From: an uncultured Bacteroidia bacterium
GTDB lineage: Bacteria > Bacteroidota > Bacteroidia > NS11-12g > UBA9320
DNA: 64,000 bases
Assembly (NCBI GenBank): GCA_943787465.1
Contig: CALSMN010000004.1
Location: 62,001 to 126,000 of the forward strand
Reading direction: 5' to 3'
Part shown: one piece after another, positions 18,760 through 29,800 of the stretch
Layout of the letters: each line of letters starts with the position of its first letter
Position numbering within the stretch: the stretch's first letter is position 1
Notes under the pieces: model-generated
Seen by the model: only the letters and a program-made list of their open reading frames with translations
Databases searched by the model: none
What the model was told of the DNA's origin: nothing
Translations under genes and position numbers: made by a program

Positions 18760-19773
18760 TCAATCTGCCCTTTTAATTAATCCAAATATAAGTACTTTGT
18801 CCGCAAATAAGCAAATTTTGTAAAAGAGTGTATTCGTGTTTTTATTAAAAAAACTACTTGCCATTGCATGAGATCCTGCATCTTTAATATTTTGAACATG
18901 AAGTTTCTCACTTTTCGTTCCCAATTCAGAAGACATTTTCAGAATTGCATCAACTGAAACTACTTTATCTTGATGATCTTCATCTTTATAATAATAGCCA
19001 ACAAATACGGGCACTTGAACTTTTTTAAAAACTTCAGTTTTCATTGTATTCTCAACAAAAAACTGCAATTCAACCAATGATTCTAATCTATATTTGGTAT
19101 GCCAGAATGGTCTAGCCGCTTCAGGTGCCCACCAGCTATGATAATTACCCCCTTTTACCGCTCGAGCAATTTGAAGACCCCATGGTCTAGATAATAGAAA
19201 AGATTTAGAATCTGCAATTTTTATATTCGGCGAAAAACAAATTAGGCTATGGATCTTGTTTTGATCATTTGAAGCTAAATACAGAGCAGCAGTACTCCCT
19301 GTACTCGTACTCATAATAATTAACGAATCACCCATAGCACGAGCTATTTTTACCGCATCTTTAGTCGAGTTTAGAAATTTTTGGCCTGTGAAATTTATCA
19401 TTGCCTCTGACTCATTCAAACCATGATCTGCCAGAAGTGGTGCATACATGTTCATATTGTATTTTTTTGCAAATTCTAAGTGGATAGGGTCTCCCTCCAT
19501 GGGACACGCAGAGAAACCATGTAAGTATAACAAAACATATTTTGTTTTTTTACCTACAGAATCATTCCAATAGATTAAACTTTGATTTCCAGGTTTAATT
19601 CTAGTAGATTTATTGTTTGCTCTGACAATAGAGTCAACCTCAAAAACACGTATTGGATTTTCAGTATAATCGATCATACTGGAATACTGAATAGTTGTTT
19701 TAGATGTCCATGAGAAATAAATAAGACATATAATACCCATTGACAATGACCCATATAAAAGTATTTTTTTCAT
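18760..19773 (-). CDS. Membrane-anchored alpha/beta hydrolase
   Basis: 337 residues with one N-terminal hydrophobic helix (about 4-22) as anchor or signal. Alpha/beta-hydrolase fold: LLYLHGFSACPMEG (oxyanion region, HGFSA at 85-89), nucleophile elbow STSTGS at 155-160 with Ser157 as likely nucleophile (the usual first Gly is Ser), an acid in YKDEDHQDK, and His in DAGSHAMAS near the end. Probably an envelope esterase or lipase. Substrate unknown. No close operon partner. Confidence 0.8.
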   Translation of the reverse strand: MKKILLYGSLSMGIICLIYFSWTSKTTIQYSSMIDYTENPIRVFEVDSIVRANNKSTRIKPGNQSLIYWNDSVGKKTKYVLLYLHGFSACPMEGDPIHLEFAKKYNMNMYAPLLADHGLNESEAMINFTGQKFLNSTKDAVKIARAMGDSLIIMSTSTGSTAALYLASNDQNKIHSLICFSPNIKIADSKSFLLSRPWGLQIARAVKGGNYHSWWAPEAARPFWHTKYRLESLVELQFFVENTMKTEVFKKVQVPVFVGYYYKDEDHQDKVVSVDAILKMSSELGTKSEKLHVQNIKDAGSHAMASSFFNKNTNTLFYKICLFADKVLIFGLIKRAD

Positions 19774-19876
19774 GGTTCGATATTACATTTTATAGGGGAG
19801 TTAATAATAATTTTATTGCCAATTATTTTTATATCTTATTTTCGAATATTACTTACCTAATAAAAAGCTATCTATC

Positions 19877-22746
19877 GTGTTTCATTTTTTATTTGAACCA
19901 TTTGCTAAAAAGGCAACTGCTATCGCTCTAATTATCCTATCATTTTCTTCGCTATCTAACGCTCAAACTCTTAGTGGTATGGTTATCGATAAAAATAATG
20001 ATCCTCTAATTGGAGCATATATTACTGTTCCAAAAATAAAAGGAGTCGGTACCATAAGTGATGAATTTGGCAAATTTAGTTTAGATATAGAATCATATCC
20101 AGTTTCCATTTTAGTATCCTATTTAGGATATGCTAATCAAAACATGACTGTAAAATCTCCGATTTCTGATCTTAAAATCATCATGTCTGAAACCAAAATA
20201 GATGTATTGACTGGTGCTGTTGTCAAGGCGAGTAGGGTTTCTGAAAAACAAAAAGAAACACCACTTACCGTTGAATCTATTGGGATGAAAGCTATAAAAG
20301 ATGCTCCTTCCGCTTCTTTTTATGAAAGTTTAGGAAATTTAAAGGGTGTAGATGTAACAGCTGCAAGTTTAGGATTCAGAGTTGTCAATACGCGAGGTTT
20401 CAATAGTACTAGTCCGGTAAGATCTCTACAACTCATCGATGGAGTAGACAACCAATCCCCTGGATTAAATTTTAGTTTAGGAAATTTTCTTGGAGCTAGT
20501 GATATTGACATTCAAAGAGTGAACGTGATTGCTGGAGCAAGTAGTGCTTTTTATGGACCTAATGCTTTTAATGGTGTAATAAGTATGGAAACTAAAAGTC
20601 CTTTCCTATTCCCTGGAGTTATGGCAGAAGTAAAGGTTGGTGAACGCCAAATGGGGCAGGTTCAGTTTAGACTAGCTGATTATTTTTTGAATGATGAAGG
20701 TAAGCAAAAGTTTGGCTATAAACTAACCGCTAGTTACATGCAGGCTAATGATTGGAAAGCTGAAAACTACCAAGCCACCCAAGATTCTGAGTTTGATGAA
20801 ACAAACCCGGGCGGATACGATGCAGTAAATATCTATGGTGATGAAAATTATGAAGATCGACTTAATCCAAGTGGGCAATTGGACTACCCTGGATTGGGAG
20901 CATTTTATAGAACAGGATACCGTGAAGTTGATCTTGTTGACTACCACACTGATAATATTAAAATAAATACAGCATTTTTTTATAAAATCAATGATGAATC
21001 AGAATTAGAGTATGCATTCAATTTTAGTGGGGGGAGTACCGTTTACCAAGGCGATAACCGCTATAAATTAGAGAATATTCGTTTTTGGCAAAATAAAATA
21101 GAGTGGCGAAAAAAAGGAAAATATTTCTGGAGAGCTATACTCTACTAATGAAGATGCTGGAGATACGTATGATATTGTTGCTACTGGTTTTGAAATGAAT
21201 AAGAGAGCCATTGATAATAATCAGTGGTTTACTAGTTACGCAAATTGGTGGAGACAACCTTATTCTGCAGGATATAAAGTAAAACAATTACCTAATTACC
21301 CTAATTATTCTCAGTCTGTACATCAAGATGTTCCCAACTGGATTATAAATTATTTGAATCCATTTTTAAATCAAAACCAAGACTCATTGATAAAATGGCA
21401 TAATGACATTAGATCACGAAATGATGCTTCAGGAGGAGGCATATTCTCCCCCACGATTTATGCCCGGAACTGCTTCATTTGACAGTGTATACAGCATTGT
21501 AACTTCTCAACTTTTTACTAATGATGGTACTCGTTTTTTTGATCGATCAGCTTTATACCACACTCAAGGAGAATATATCTTTACACCTGAAATTGGTAAA
21601 ATAACATTAGGAGGTAATGCTCGTTTATATAGACCTAACTCTCGTGGCACTATTCTTAAAGATACTGGAGATGTGGTTATCACTAACTACGAAGCGGGCA
21701 TGTATAGTGGAATTGAAAAAAGATGGCTGATGGATAGAATCATCGCTAATGTAACTGTTCGAGTAGACAAAAATCAAAACTTTGATTTCTTGACCTCACC
21801 AGCCGCCTCCTTTATATATAAATATAGAACTAATCATGTATTCCGTGCCTCATTTTCGTCTGCTATCCGAAATCCAACCTTAGCCGACCAGTATTTGTAT
21901 TACGATGTAGGAAGAGCTCGATTAATTGGAAACTTGGAAGGATATGATTCATTGATTGATATTCAATCATTTTTAGATTACAGTGCCACCACATTTAAAC
22001 CCTCCTTACTCAAATATTACAACGTTGATCCTATTCGACCTGAACAAGCTAAAACCATTGAAATTGGCTATAAGGGAAATATTTTAGATCAATCCTTATT
22101 TATTGATGCTGGTTACTACTTTACCTCCTACACGGATTTTATTGGCTATAATATTGGTATAGATGCCTACATTGACCCAATTAATAAATTCCCCACCAAT
22201 ATTGGCATATACAGAGTCGCTGCTAATGCTCAGAATAAAGTCACAACTCAAGGAATAGCCATTGGTCTAAATTATTATTTTAATAAAATGGCTTTGGGAG
22301 GCAACTATTCCTGGAATCAATTAAACAAAAAAGGGACTGATGATCCGATTATTCCAGCTTTTAATACACCTGAACACAAATTCAATATCAGCCTATCTGG
22401 AGATAAAATAAAATTTCCCTTGTTTGATGGTGAAAATTTTGGATTTGGAATCAATTACAAATGGATACAAGGATTTGTATTTGAGGGATCTCCTCAGTTT
22501 ACAGGCAATGTACCTACCTATGATATGGTCGATGTACAAATAAACTATCAAAACCAAAAGTTAAAAACTAACTTTAAATTGGGTGCCTCAAATATTTTAG
22601 GAATTATGCCCCTTTTTGATGGGGTAAATGAAAATACGCAACGCTCCGTATTTAATAATTTAAATTATCAAGTATACGGTGGTCCATATGTTGGAAGAAT
22701 GATTTACTTCTCTGTTCAAACTGATTTAAAATTTACTAAAAATTAA
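19877..22746 (+). pseudogene. TonB-dependent receptor, two frameshifts
   Basis: Starts at a GTG (19877) with a signal peptide ending LSNAQ, a carboxypeptidase-regulatory-like domain (TLSGMVIDKNNDPLIGAYI, about 35-115), a plug domain (SLQLIDGVDNQSPG, VIAGASSAFYGPNAFNGVI) and a 22-strand-type barrel. The frame breaks twice: near 21137 (first part ends RAILY at 21148; the continuation reads YSTNEDAGDTYD) and within the GGAGGAGG stretch near 21431-21438 (continuation AYSPPRFMPGTASF). Each break is undone by dropping one base. The barrel then runs intact to the C-terminal DLKFTKN. It is either a broken receptor or an error-bearing sequence. It precedes a T9SS-exported protein by 45 bp. Confidence 0.85.
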
Positions 22747-22791
22747 TTTTTAAAATTAAACTATTATCTTGCAAAATAAAACCAATTAAAA

Positions 22792-24471
22792 ATGAAAAAA
22801 CAATACTTAATTTTTACCCTTCTATTATCTTTCTTATCAAGCTCATTGTTAGCTCAAAAAAGATATTTAGATCCTGTATACTCAAATACAGACATCGAAG
22901 TAACTAGCAATGTAAAATATGCGACTAACATTGATTTTTTAACTTCTACTTTAGATAATCCAATGCAAATTGGAGCAGATATCACTGAAATCAAAACTGC
23001 TATTTTTACGGGACAAGCCATCCCTGGAAAATTCTTTGACCCAACTGACGGTTCAACCGATGTAAAAGTTACCGATTTGAAAATGGATATTTATCGTGCT
23101 AAAAGTAGCGTGGATTCAAAAACAGATCGCCCTGTTATTGTATACTTACATACTGGTAATTTTTTACCTCCGCCAATTAATGGTTCACCAACAGGTTTGA
23201 AAACAGACAGTTCTGCAATTGTACTATGCACGGAGTGGGCTAAAAGAGGATATGTTGCTGTTTCTGTTGATTATCGTTTAGGATGGAATCCTTTAGCCGG
23301 TACAGAAGAAGAACGAAAAGGACAATTGTTAAATGCCGTATACCGTGCGATTCATGATGTAAAACAGTGTATTGCTAATTTAAGGACAGATGCAGCAGGA
23401 AGTAATTCCTATGGAATCGATGGAAGTAAAATTACTTTATATGGAGAAGGTACTGGCTCCTATATTGCTCTTGGGTATGCTACCTTAGACAAGTATACAG
23501 AAATGGAGTTACCTAAATTTTTAAACCCTTTATCAAATAAATCCTACATCGATACAACAACAGTAGGCCGAATTGATGGATCAGGTGGTCTTTTAAATCT
23601 ATATGGTGCTCCATCTACAGATGTAGCGGTACAATCGGTAGTAAATGCAGGTGGTGCCTTAGCAGATACCTCATGGTTGGAAGCAGGAGATGCTCCAATG
23701 GTAACTTTCCATGCGGTTCGCGATCCTTTTGCTCCATTTAATGAAGGTATTGTCGTTGTACCGACTACCAATGGAAATGTAGTTGAAGTACAAGGGGCCA
23801 ACTTATTTATTCAAAAAGCGAATTCTATTGGAAATAATGACGTTATCAAAAATATGCCTGCAGGAAATGCATATAACATAGTTGCTCGTTCACATTATGG
23901 TAAAACCGTTGACTACATATACCCTTCACCTGGTGATAAAATGACTATCAATAGTGATGTTGAAAATTTATTTCCAATTTTAAGACCTGTAGCTTCAAGT
24001 GTATTTACTAATCAAGCAGGACCATGGCAATGGTGGGATCCTCAATCACCCCTTGCAACTCATGAATTAGCCCCTGGAATAACTACTCACATGAATAGTT
24101 TACAGTCAAATCCAGGAATGTCACCCGAACAAGGAAGAACGTTCATAGATACTATTATGGGTTATATGTGTCCTCGTATTGCAGTAATTAATGGTGCATA
24201 TACCGTAGATCAATTATCTACAGATGACAAACTACCTCTTAATGCCGCTTCAATTTACCCAAATCCTGTTAAAGATGAAGTAACTATCACTGTAAATAAT
24301 CTATATCGTGTTGAATCTATATCCGTAATGGACCTAACCGGTAGAATTTTGAAAAATATATCCGCTTCAAATAGTACACAGATAAATTTATCCGATTTAA
24401 AATCTGGTTATTATATCATAAATATTAAAACATCTGAAGGTGTTTTATCTTCTAAATTAATGAAACATTAA
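22792..24471 (+). CDS. T9SS-exported alpha/beta-hydrolase-fold protein lacking the nucleophile Ser
   Basis: 559 residues. A signal peptide (cleaved after LLAQ, about 22) is followed by an alpha/beta-hydrolase domain: VIVYLHTGNFLPPP (oxyanion strand, 115-128), GYVAVSVDYRLGWNP, and the elbow ITLYGEGTGSYIALG (214-228), where the nucleophile position of GxSxG is Gly220. The C-terminus from IYPNPVKDEVTI to SSKLMKH is a type A T9SS sorting domain, so the protein should be secreted or surface-bound. Without the Ser it may bind rather than hydrolyse. It directly follows the TonB receptor and is followed by a terminator. Confidence 0.85.
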   Translation: MKKQYLIFTLLLSFLSSSLLAQKRYLDPVYSNTDIEVTSNVKYATNIDFLTSTLDNPMQIGADITEIKTAIFTGQAIPGKFFDPTDGSTDVKVTDLKMDIYRAKSSVDSKTDRPVIVYLHTGNFLPPPINGSPTGLKTDSSAIVLCTEWAKRGYVAVSVDYRLGWNPLAGTEEERKGQLLNAVYRAIHDVKQCIANLRTDAAGSNSYGIDGSKITLYGEGTGSYIALGYATLDKYTEMELPKFLNPLSNKSYIDTTTVGRIDGSGGLLNLYGAPSTDVAVQSVVNAGGALADTSWLEAGDAPMVTFHAVRDPFAPFNEGIVVVPTTNGNVVEVQGANLFIQKANSIGNNDVIKNMPAGNAYNIVARSHYGKTVDYIYPSPGDKMTINSDVENLFPILRPVASSVFTNQAGPWQWWDPQSPLATHELAPGITTHMNSLQSNPGMSPEQGRTFIDTIMGYMCPRIAVINGAYTVDQLSTDDKLPLNAASIYPNPVKDEVTITVNNLYRVESISVMDLTGRILKNISASNSTQINLSDLKSGYYIINIKTSEGVLSSKLMKH

Positions 24472-24488
24472 CTAAAATAAATGTATTG

Positions 24489-24529
24489 AAAGCCCGAAAT
24501 CCAAAAATAGATTTCGGGCTTTTTTTTTT
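24489..24529 (+). terminator. Strong Rho-independent terminator
   Basis: A 13-bp perfect stem (AAAGCCCGAAATC with GATTTCGGGCTTT) with an 8-base loop, then a T run, 17 bases after the stop of the T9SS-exported protein. Confidence 0.93.
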
Positions 24530-24624
24530 CATTATTTTATCCAGATTAAATACGTTTTTGAGACTAATAGCGATAGGATAAACCAAAAGAACTAAACCTA
24601 AGGAAAGAGGAATTGATACGTAAA

Positions 24625-25149
24625 TTACTGGATATATTTTTTTTGTAACGCTTTTAGTAGGTTCTTGGATAAAGAAGAATCCTTCTTCAAAACTGCAGAT
24701 GAGATGAAACCATCAAAATAAGACAAAATAAGCTCAGCTTCTGTATTCGTATCAGGATACCGCAATGCTTGTAGTGCTTCAATTAGTATTATTTTCATCG
24801 AAGTTGCATGATTATGCATTAGATCTAAATTTTGCCATTTAAGTGCATAGACCAACTGCCAATATGGAAATTGAATTTCAGGGATAGAAAAGGGCAATTC
24901 CATTATACGCTGAATTCGTATTTGAGGAGATTCTATGTTACCGATATCCTCCAATATTTGATTAAAATCTAACTTCCATTGAGTTAATGTCTGATTAAGT
25001 AGGCCTTTTTTGTCTTTAAAATGTTTAAATATTAGACCTTCAGAAACCCCTGCGTGTTTAGCTATTGTATTGGTCGAAACTCCATTATAGCCTTTATATG
25101 CAAATAAATATAAGGCCGAATCTAAAATTGATTGCTTTTTATTGGTCAT
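24625..25149 (-). CDS. TetR/AcrR family transcriptional regulator
   Basis: 174 residues. The N-terminal helix-turn-helix (SILDSALYLFAYKGYNGVSTNTIAKHAG, split here as SILDSALYLFAYKGY and NGVSTNTIAKHAG, then VSEGLIFKHFKDKKGLL) is classic TetR. The C-terminal part would bind an inducer. Three paired TAAGT...ACTTA-like half-sites lie just upstream (25155-25235), which suggests it represses its own gene. No efflux or metabolic target gene adjoins it. Confidence 0.92.
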   Translation of the reverse strand: MTNKKQSILDSALYLFAYKGYNGVSTNTIAKHAGVSEGLIFKHFKDKKGLLNQTLTQWKLDFNQILEDIGNIESPQIRIQRIMELPFSIPEIQFPYWQLVYALKWQNLDLMHNHATSMKIILIEALQALRYPDTNTEAELILSYFDGFISSAVLKKDSSLSKNLLKALQKKYIQ

Positions 25150-25154
25150 GTAAG

Positions 25155-25235
25155 TAAGTAATTGCTTACAAATATATATAAAACTAAAAAACGGTAAGTA
25201 AGCTGGACTTATAATAAATTGTAAGTACTCACTTA
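25155..25235. promoter_or_regulatory. Operator cluster upstream of the TetR gene
   Basis: Two sites share the layout TAAGT-N4-(A/G)CTTA: 25155-25168 and 25222-25235. A third pair, TAAGT at 25195-25199 and ACTTA at 25207-25211, has a 7-base spacer. The first site begins only 5 bases before the start codon, so binding there would block initiation. Confidence 0.6.
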
Positions 25236-25336
25236 TTTACGAAACATATTTACTGACATGATCAAAACAAAACAGTATCTAGTAATCCTGCTTTCTAAAA
25301 TTTCTTATTTTTATAAAATATGATAGTAGGTAGAAA

Positions 25337-25756
25337 TTAGCCGTAATACTCTACAAATTGATTTTCAGTTTCAAATAATTTTATGCAATGTAATTGCACA
25401 TCCTTGGGCAACTCTGACTCTAATTGTTCCCAAATTTTAATTGCAATATTTTCAATACTTGGCATAATATTTCTTAAAAAATCAACATCTAAATTAAAAT
25501 TTTGATGATCTAGTTTTGAAACTACACGGTCTTCTAATATTAATTTCAATTTTTTTAAATCCATAACAAACCCAGTATCCTTATTTGGCTGTCCTTTGAC
25601 CGTGACATATAAATCAAAATTATGTCCATGCCAATTTTTATTGGCACAACGACCAAATACTTCTTCATTTTTTGCTTCACTCCAAGAAGGATTATACAGT
25701 TTGTGTGCACCATTGAAGTGCATTTTTCGGGTTACAAAAACCAACTTATTTGACAT
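25337..25756 (-). CDS. 6-pyruvoyl/6-carboxy-tetrahydropterin synthase family enzyme
   Basis: 139 residues. Contains FNGAHKLYNPSW with the first zinc-ligand His, FGRCANKNWHGHNFDLYVTVKG with the Cys and the HGH zinc ligands, GFVMDLKKLK, LDHQNFN and the C-terminal ETENQFVEYYG. The six-residue spacing between Cys and HGH (CANKNWHGH) is like the eukaryotic PTPS form rather than the short CxxxHGH of typical QueD. It probably makes 6-carboxytetrahydropterin for queuosine, or a tetrahydrobiopterin-type pterin. Other queuosine genes are not in view. Confidence 0.85.
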   Translation of the reverse strand: MSNKLVFVTRKMHFNGAHKLYNPSWSEAKNEEVFGRCANKNWHGHNFDLYVTVKGQPNKDTGFVMDLKKLKLILEDRVVSKLDHQNFNLDVDFLRNIMPSIENIAIKIWEQLESELPKDVQLHCIKLFETENQFVEYYG

Positions 25757-25854
25757 CTAAATTTCTTTGATGATGCAAATTTAATCTTAAGTTTAAGTAC
25801 ATACTAACTCATAACAAAGAAATATGGGTATGCATCCAATTTCATAATTAGCCT

Positions 25855-25862
25855 TAAATTCG
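25855..25862 (+). promoter_or_regulatory. Putative -7 element, 5 bases before hldD
   Basis: TAAATTCG (one deviation from TAnnTTTG), then TACCC and the ATG at 25868. The geometry predicts an almost leaderless mRNA. Confidence 0.45.
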
Positions 25863-25867
25863 TACCC

Positions 25868-26827
25868 ATGGCCATTGTTGTAACAGGAGCTGCAGGATTT
25901 ATAGGGAGTTGTCTTGTAGGGTATCTCAATTCGAAAGGATATAGAGACCTTATTTTGGTAGATGATTTTAGTCATAAAAAAAAATATCCAAATCTTCAAA
26001 ACAAACACTTCATTGCAAAAATTGATCGTGGTATTTTTTTACATGATCTACATCGATACCCCATCGAATTTATTTTTCATTTGGGTGCAAGAACAGATAC
26101 AACTGAATTTGATAATTCAATTTTTGAACAACTCAACTACTCGTATTCAAAATTACTTTGGACACATGCTACAGAAAATAATATTCCTTTTCTTTATGCA
26201 TCTTCGGCTGCTACATATGGCGATGGAGAAAATGGATTTGATGATACATCTGCTATTCGTAAACTTACTCCTTTAAATCCATATGGACACAGCAAACACA
26301 AATTTGACCTATGGGTAGAAAAACAGAAGAAACACCCCCCTTTTTGGGTAGGTCTTAAATTTTTTAATGTTTTTGGGCCCAATGAATATCATAAAGGACG
26401 AATGGCTAGCGTGGTCATGCATGCTTACCATCAAATTAGAGAAAATGGCCAACTCAATTTGTTTGCCTCACATCATCCAAATTACAAAAATGGTGAACAA
26501 ATGAGGGATTTTATTTACATCAAGGATCTGCTATCAATCATGTGGTTTTGGTTTGAAAACCCTGATCAAAGTGGCATTTATAATGCAGGATCAGGGAATG
26601 CACGTTCATTCAATGACTTGGCTTTTGCAATATTTACTTCGCTTAATATAGAACCTCAAATTAATTATGTCCCAACACCAATAGATATCCGAGACAAATA
26701 CCAATACTATACTCAGGCCACGATGAATAAAATATCGAGTGCGGGATATAAAAACTCTTTTTATACTTTAGAAGAAGCAGTTGATGAATACATAAACGAT
26801 TATCTAATTGATACAAAAATATTTTGA
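25868..26827 (+). CDS. hldD: ADP-L-glycero-D-manno-heptose 6-epimerase
   Basis: 319 residues of the short-chain dehydrogenase/epimerase type: IVVTGAAGFIGS (NADP-binding, 3-14), HLGARTDTTE (73-82), catalytic YGHSK near 138-142, and FFNVFGPNEYHKGRMAS. This set matches HldD (RfaD), which makes the heptose for the lipopolysaccharide inner core. Its stop overlaps the TTG start of the sensor kinase, so the two are coupled. No other heptose genes are in the window. Confidence 0.9.
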   Translation: MAIVVTGAAGFIGSCLVGYLNSKGYRDLILVDDFSHKKKYPNLQNKHFIAKIDRGIFLHDLHRYPIEFIFHLGARTDTTEFDNSIFEQLNYSYSKLLWTHATENNIPFLYASSAATYGDGENGFDDTSAIRKLTPLNPYGHSKHKFDLWVEKQKKHPPFWVGLKFFNVFGPNEYHKGRMASVVMHAYHQIRENGQLNLFASHHPNYKNGEQMRDFIYIKDLLSIMWFWFENPDQSGIYNAGSGNARSFNDLAFAIFTSLNIEPQINYVPTPIDIRDKYQYYTQATMNKISSAGYKNSFYTLEEAVDEYINDYLIDTKIF

Positions 26828-29800
26828 ATAAAATCACTAAAGTAGTATGGATTATTGGGGTGGTATTAATTGCTACTTTTAGTTTTTTTTGTTTACAGCC
26901 TAATATTAAAAACCCAACCTATGAATCTATTGATTTAAATTCTTTTGCTCAAGAATTATATAGCGAGGCAAATGAGATATTTAATAATATAACTCCAATA
27001 CAATTTAATACTCGGGAGGATTCTATTGCTCAAGACCTCAAAAAAGATAAATGGTACTTACTTTCATATTCCAATCGTGAGTTAACATACTGGAATAGTA
27101 ACAAACTTTCTTTTGATTCCAGCATATTTAGCCAACAAAAATTTCCTATTCGTTACACTTTTGGCGATGATATCTATTTAGTATTTAAACAGAGAAACTC
27201 TTTTTTAGCATATCGTATTGTAAATGGTGGGGAGATCTGTCCACGACTAATTAATTATAATATTGCTTTTAAAAATAAGATTATTAATACATCATTGGTA
27301 AAAGAGACAACCTCGGATCTTTTTATTTTAGCCAAACAAAAAAACACCCATAAGAATCAAATTTTTATATTTACCATCATTCTAATTCTTCTGTTCCTTG
27401 GTCTTTTTTTTTATCACTTGAAGCAAAAACAATTTGGGATGTATGCTACAACATTATGTGTACTTTTTATTAATTTTTTACTATTTATTGCCTTACATCT
27501 CCCCTTTAAAGATTATTTTTTTATTTCGATAAACAGCTATGATGTACTAACAAATGATCAGCTACTCTTTATCATTTTCATTCACCTCATTACGGTTACA
27601 TTAGTTACTCTAAGTATTATAAATGTTATTAATAATATTCATAAACCTCTGACTAAACCAATAATCATTAGTATTCTTTTATTTAATCTTGATTTTATAA
27701 TTACTCTGTGTGTCAATGTGGTCACTCATGCTCACATTTCACTTGATTTTAATCGCCTTATTGATTTAAATATAGCATCATATATTTTACTCCTATTTAT
27801 CTGTATAAGTTTTATTTTATATTGGATAGTTTGTTACTCTAGTCAATTCAAATTGAATTCTAAATCCATAAAACCGCTCATTTATTTCGTGATTGGTGCT
27901 GGAATATTTGTTTTGTTTCAATATTTAGATGCCAATCGAGATCTATTAGAACTAGCGCGTATCCCTCTTTTTCTATTGGCTTTTATTATAGCTAATACCT
28001 ATATCAAAAGTTTTAAACGATTGGTTTATGTTAATTTCAGCATTACTGCGATTCTTATAACGGGTATTTTATATTACGCTCAAAATAATCGGGATTCCAT
28101 CTACCTTCAACAATATGCTTCCAAACTCATAAGTCATAAAGATGAGGAAACTATTGATCGTCTTGTTAATATTGAAAACCAACTAGCATTAGAGTTTTTA
28201 ACGCCCGAAAATAATGACAATTTTAATCAGAGGAAAGATGAAATAGAGGGAAGAATAAAACAGCTATATTTTAGCAATTATCTTGAAAAATATGAACTTA
28301 AAATCATAAGTTTTGGGGCTGATGGTCGAAATATAAACCAAAATAAACAGTATACACAACAATACTTAGATAGCATCTACAACCATAGCACCCAAAGGAC
28401 AAATAGTGCTTATTTTTATGAGTTAGATATCCCAACTAATCGAAATGGATATATAGCCAAGTATGAAAATTGTACTGTGGAAGGCCATTTTGGTTCTACC
28501 TATATTCTTTTACAACCACGAATTATTCAATCCGATTTTTTATATCCAGAGGCATTTAAAAATCAACGGAATCCAATAGCCTATGATCTTAATCAATACT
28601 CTTATGGTATATATGCCGAAGGATATCTAATTAGCCAATTAGGCGAATTCCCGTATAAGCTCAATGCCTTGCCAAAAGAAAGCCCAATTCATCTTTTATT
28701 GGGTGGCACAAAACACACGTATATTTCAATTAATGAATATGAAATTATCCTAACTACACCCGTCCATCCCTTTAGAGATATTTTGACAATTTTCACTTTT
28801 GTTTTGATTGTAATTATACTATCAGGAATACTTTGTTCTTTCGTTTTTTTAATATTTTCTGAATCTAAGAATTCCATTACATATTTGTTTTTACCCAATT
28901 TATCTAAGTATTTAAGCTCAAGAATACAAGTATCTATCACCACAATTCTAATTTTTGGTTTGTTACTGTCTGTCTATACCATCGTACATTTTGAAAGTCT
29001 TAATTACAATAATGCTTTAGAGGATCAATTGTTAAATAAAGTAAAAAACATCAGTTCTCGACTGCAAAACCGAGTAAATTTGGCCGAAAAATTAAGCAAT
29101 GAAGAAGAGCGAATGCTCATACTCAATGAGGAGAGCACTACCTATCAAGTCGATATAAATTTATTTAATAATAATGGATTGCTACTTGGAAGCTCGAAAC
29201 CATACATAACTGATAATGAAATATTGGGTACTCAAATGAATCCCAAGGCTTTTATAAAACTAAAAATTGATGAAAATTCACAATTGCTTCTCCAAGAAGA
29301 ATTGGAAGGCTCCGATTACTTAAGTGCTTATGTGCCTTTATTTGGTGATAATAGCTCCGTTATTGGTTATGTTAATACGCCTTTATTTTCTAAAAACGAA
29401 TTGCTGAATAAGCAACTTTCTGACCTTATCATTAATATTATTAATGTATATTTTCTGCTTTTAATTGTGGGTGGCTTAATCGCCTATTTTGTTAGTAAAG
29501 AGATTTCTAAACCCATAGAATACATTCGAAGTAAAATTGCCAAAACTGCTCTGAAGGGCAGTAACGAACTTATAAAATATCATAGAGATGATGAGATAGG
29601 TCAGTTGGTTAAGCAGTACAATACAATGGCTATCGAGTTGCAAGAAAGTGTGGAACAAATTGCCAACGCTGAACGAGAAGTTGCCTGGAAAGAAATGGCT
29701 AAACAAGTTGCTCACGAAATTAAAAATCCACTGACACCAATGAAGCTAGGCATCCAACATCTCAAAAGATCTATTGGTCACAAAAGTCCTGAAGAGTTAG

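Noticed and set aside
25757-25867. preQ1 riboswitch in the short gap upstream of the QueD/PTPS-like gene
   Set aside because: I find no preQ1 aptamer-like hairpin with an A-rich tail there, and the enzyme is closer to the PTPS form than to typical QueD.
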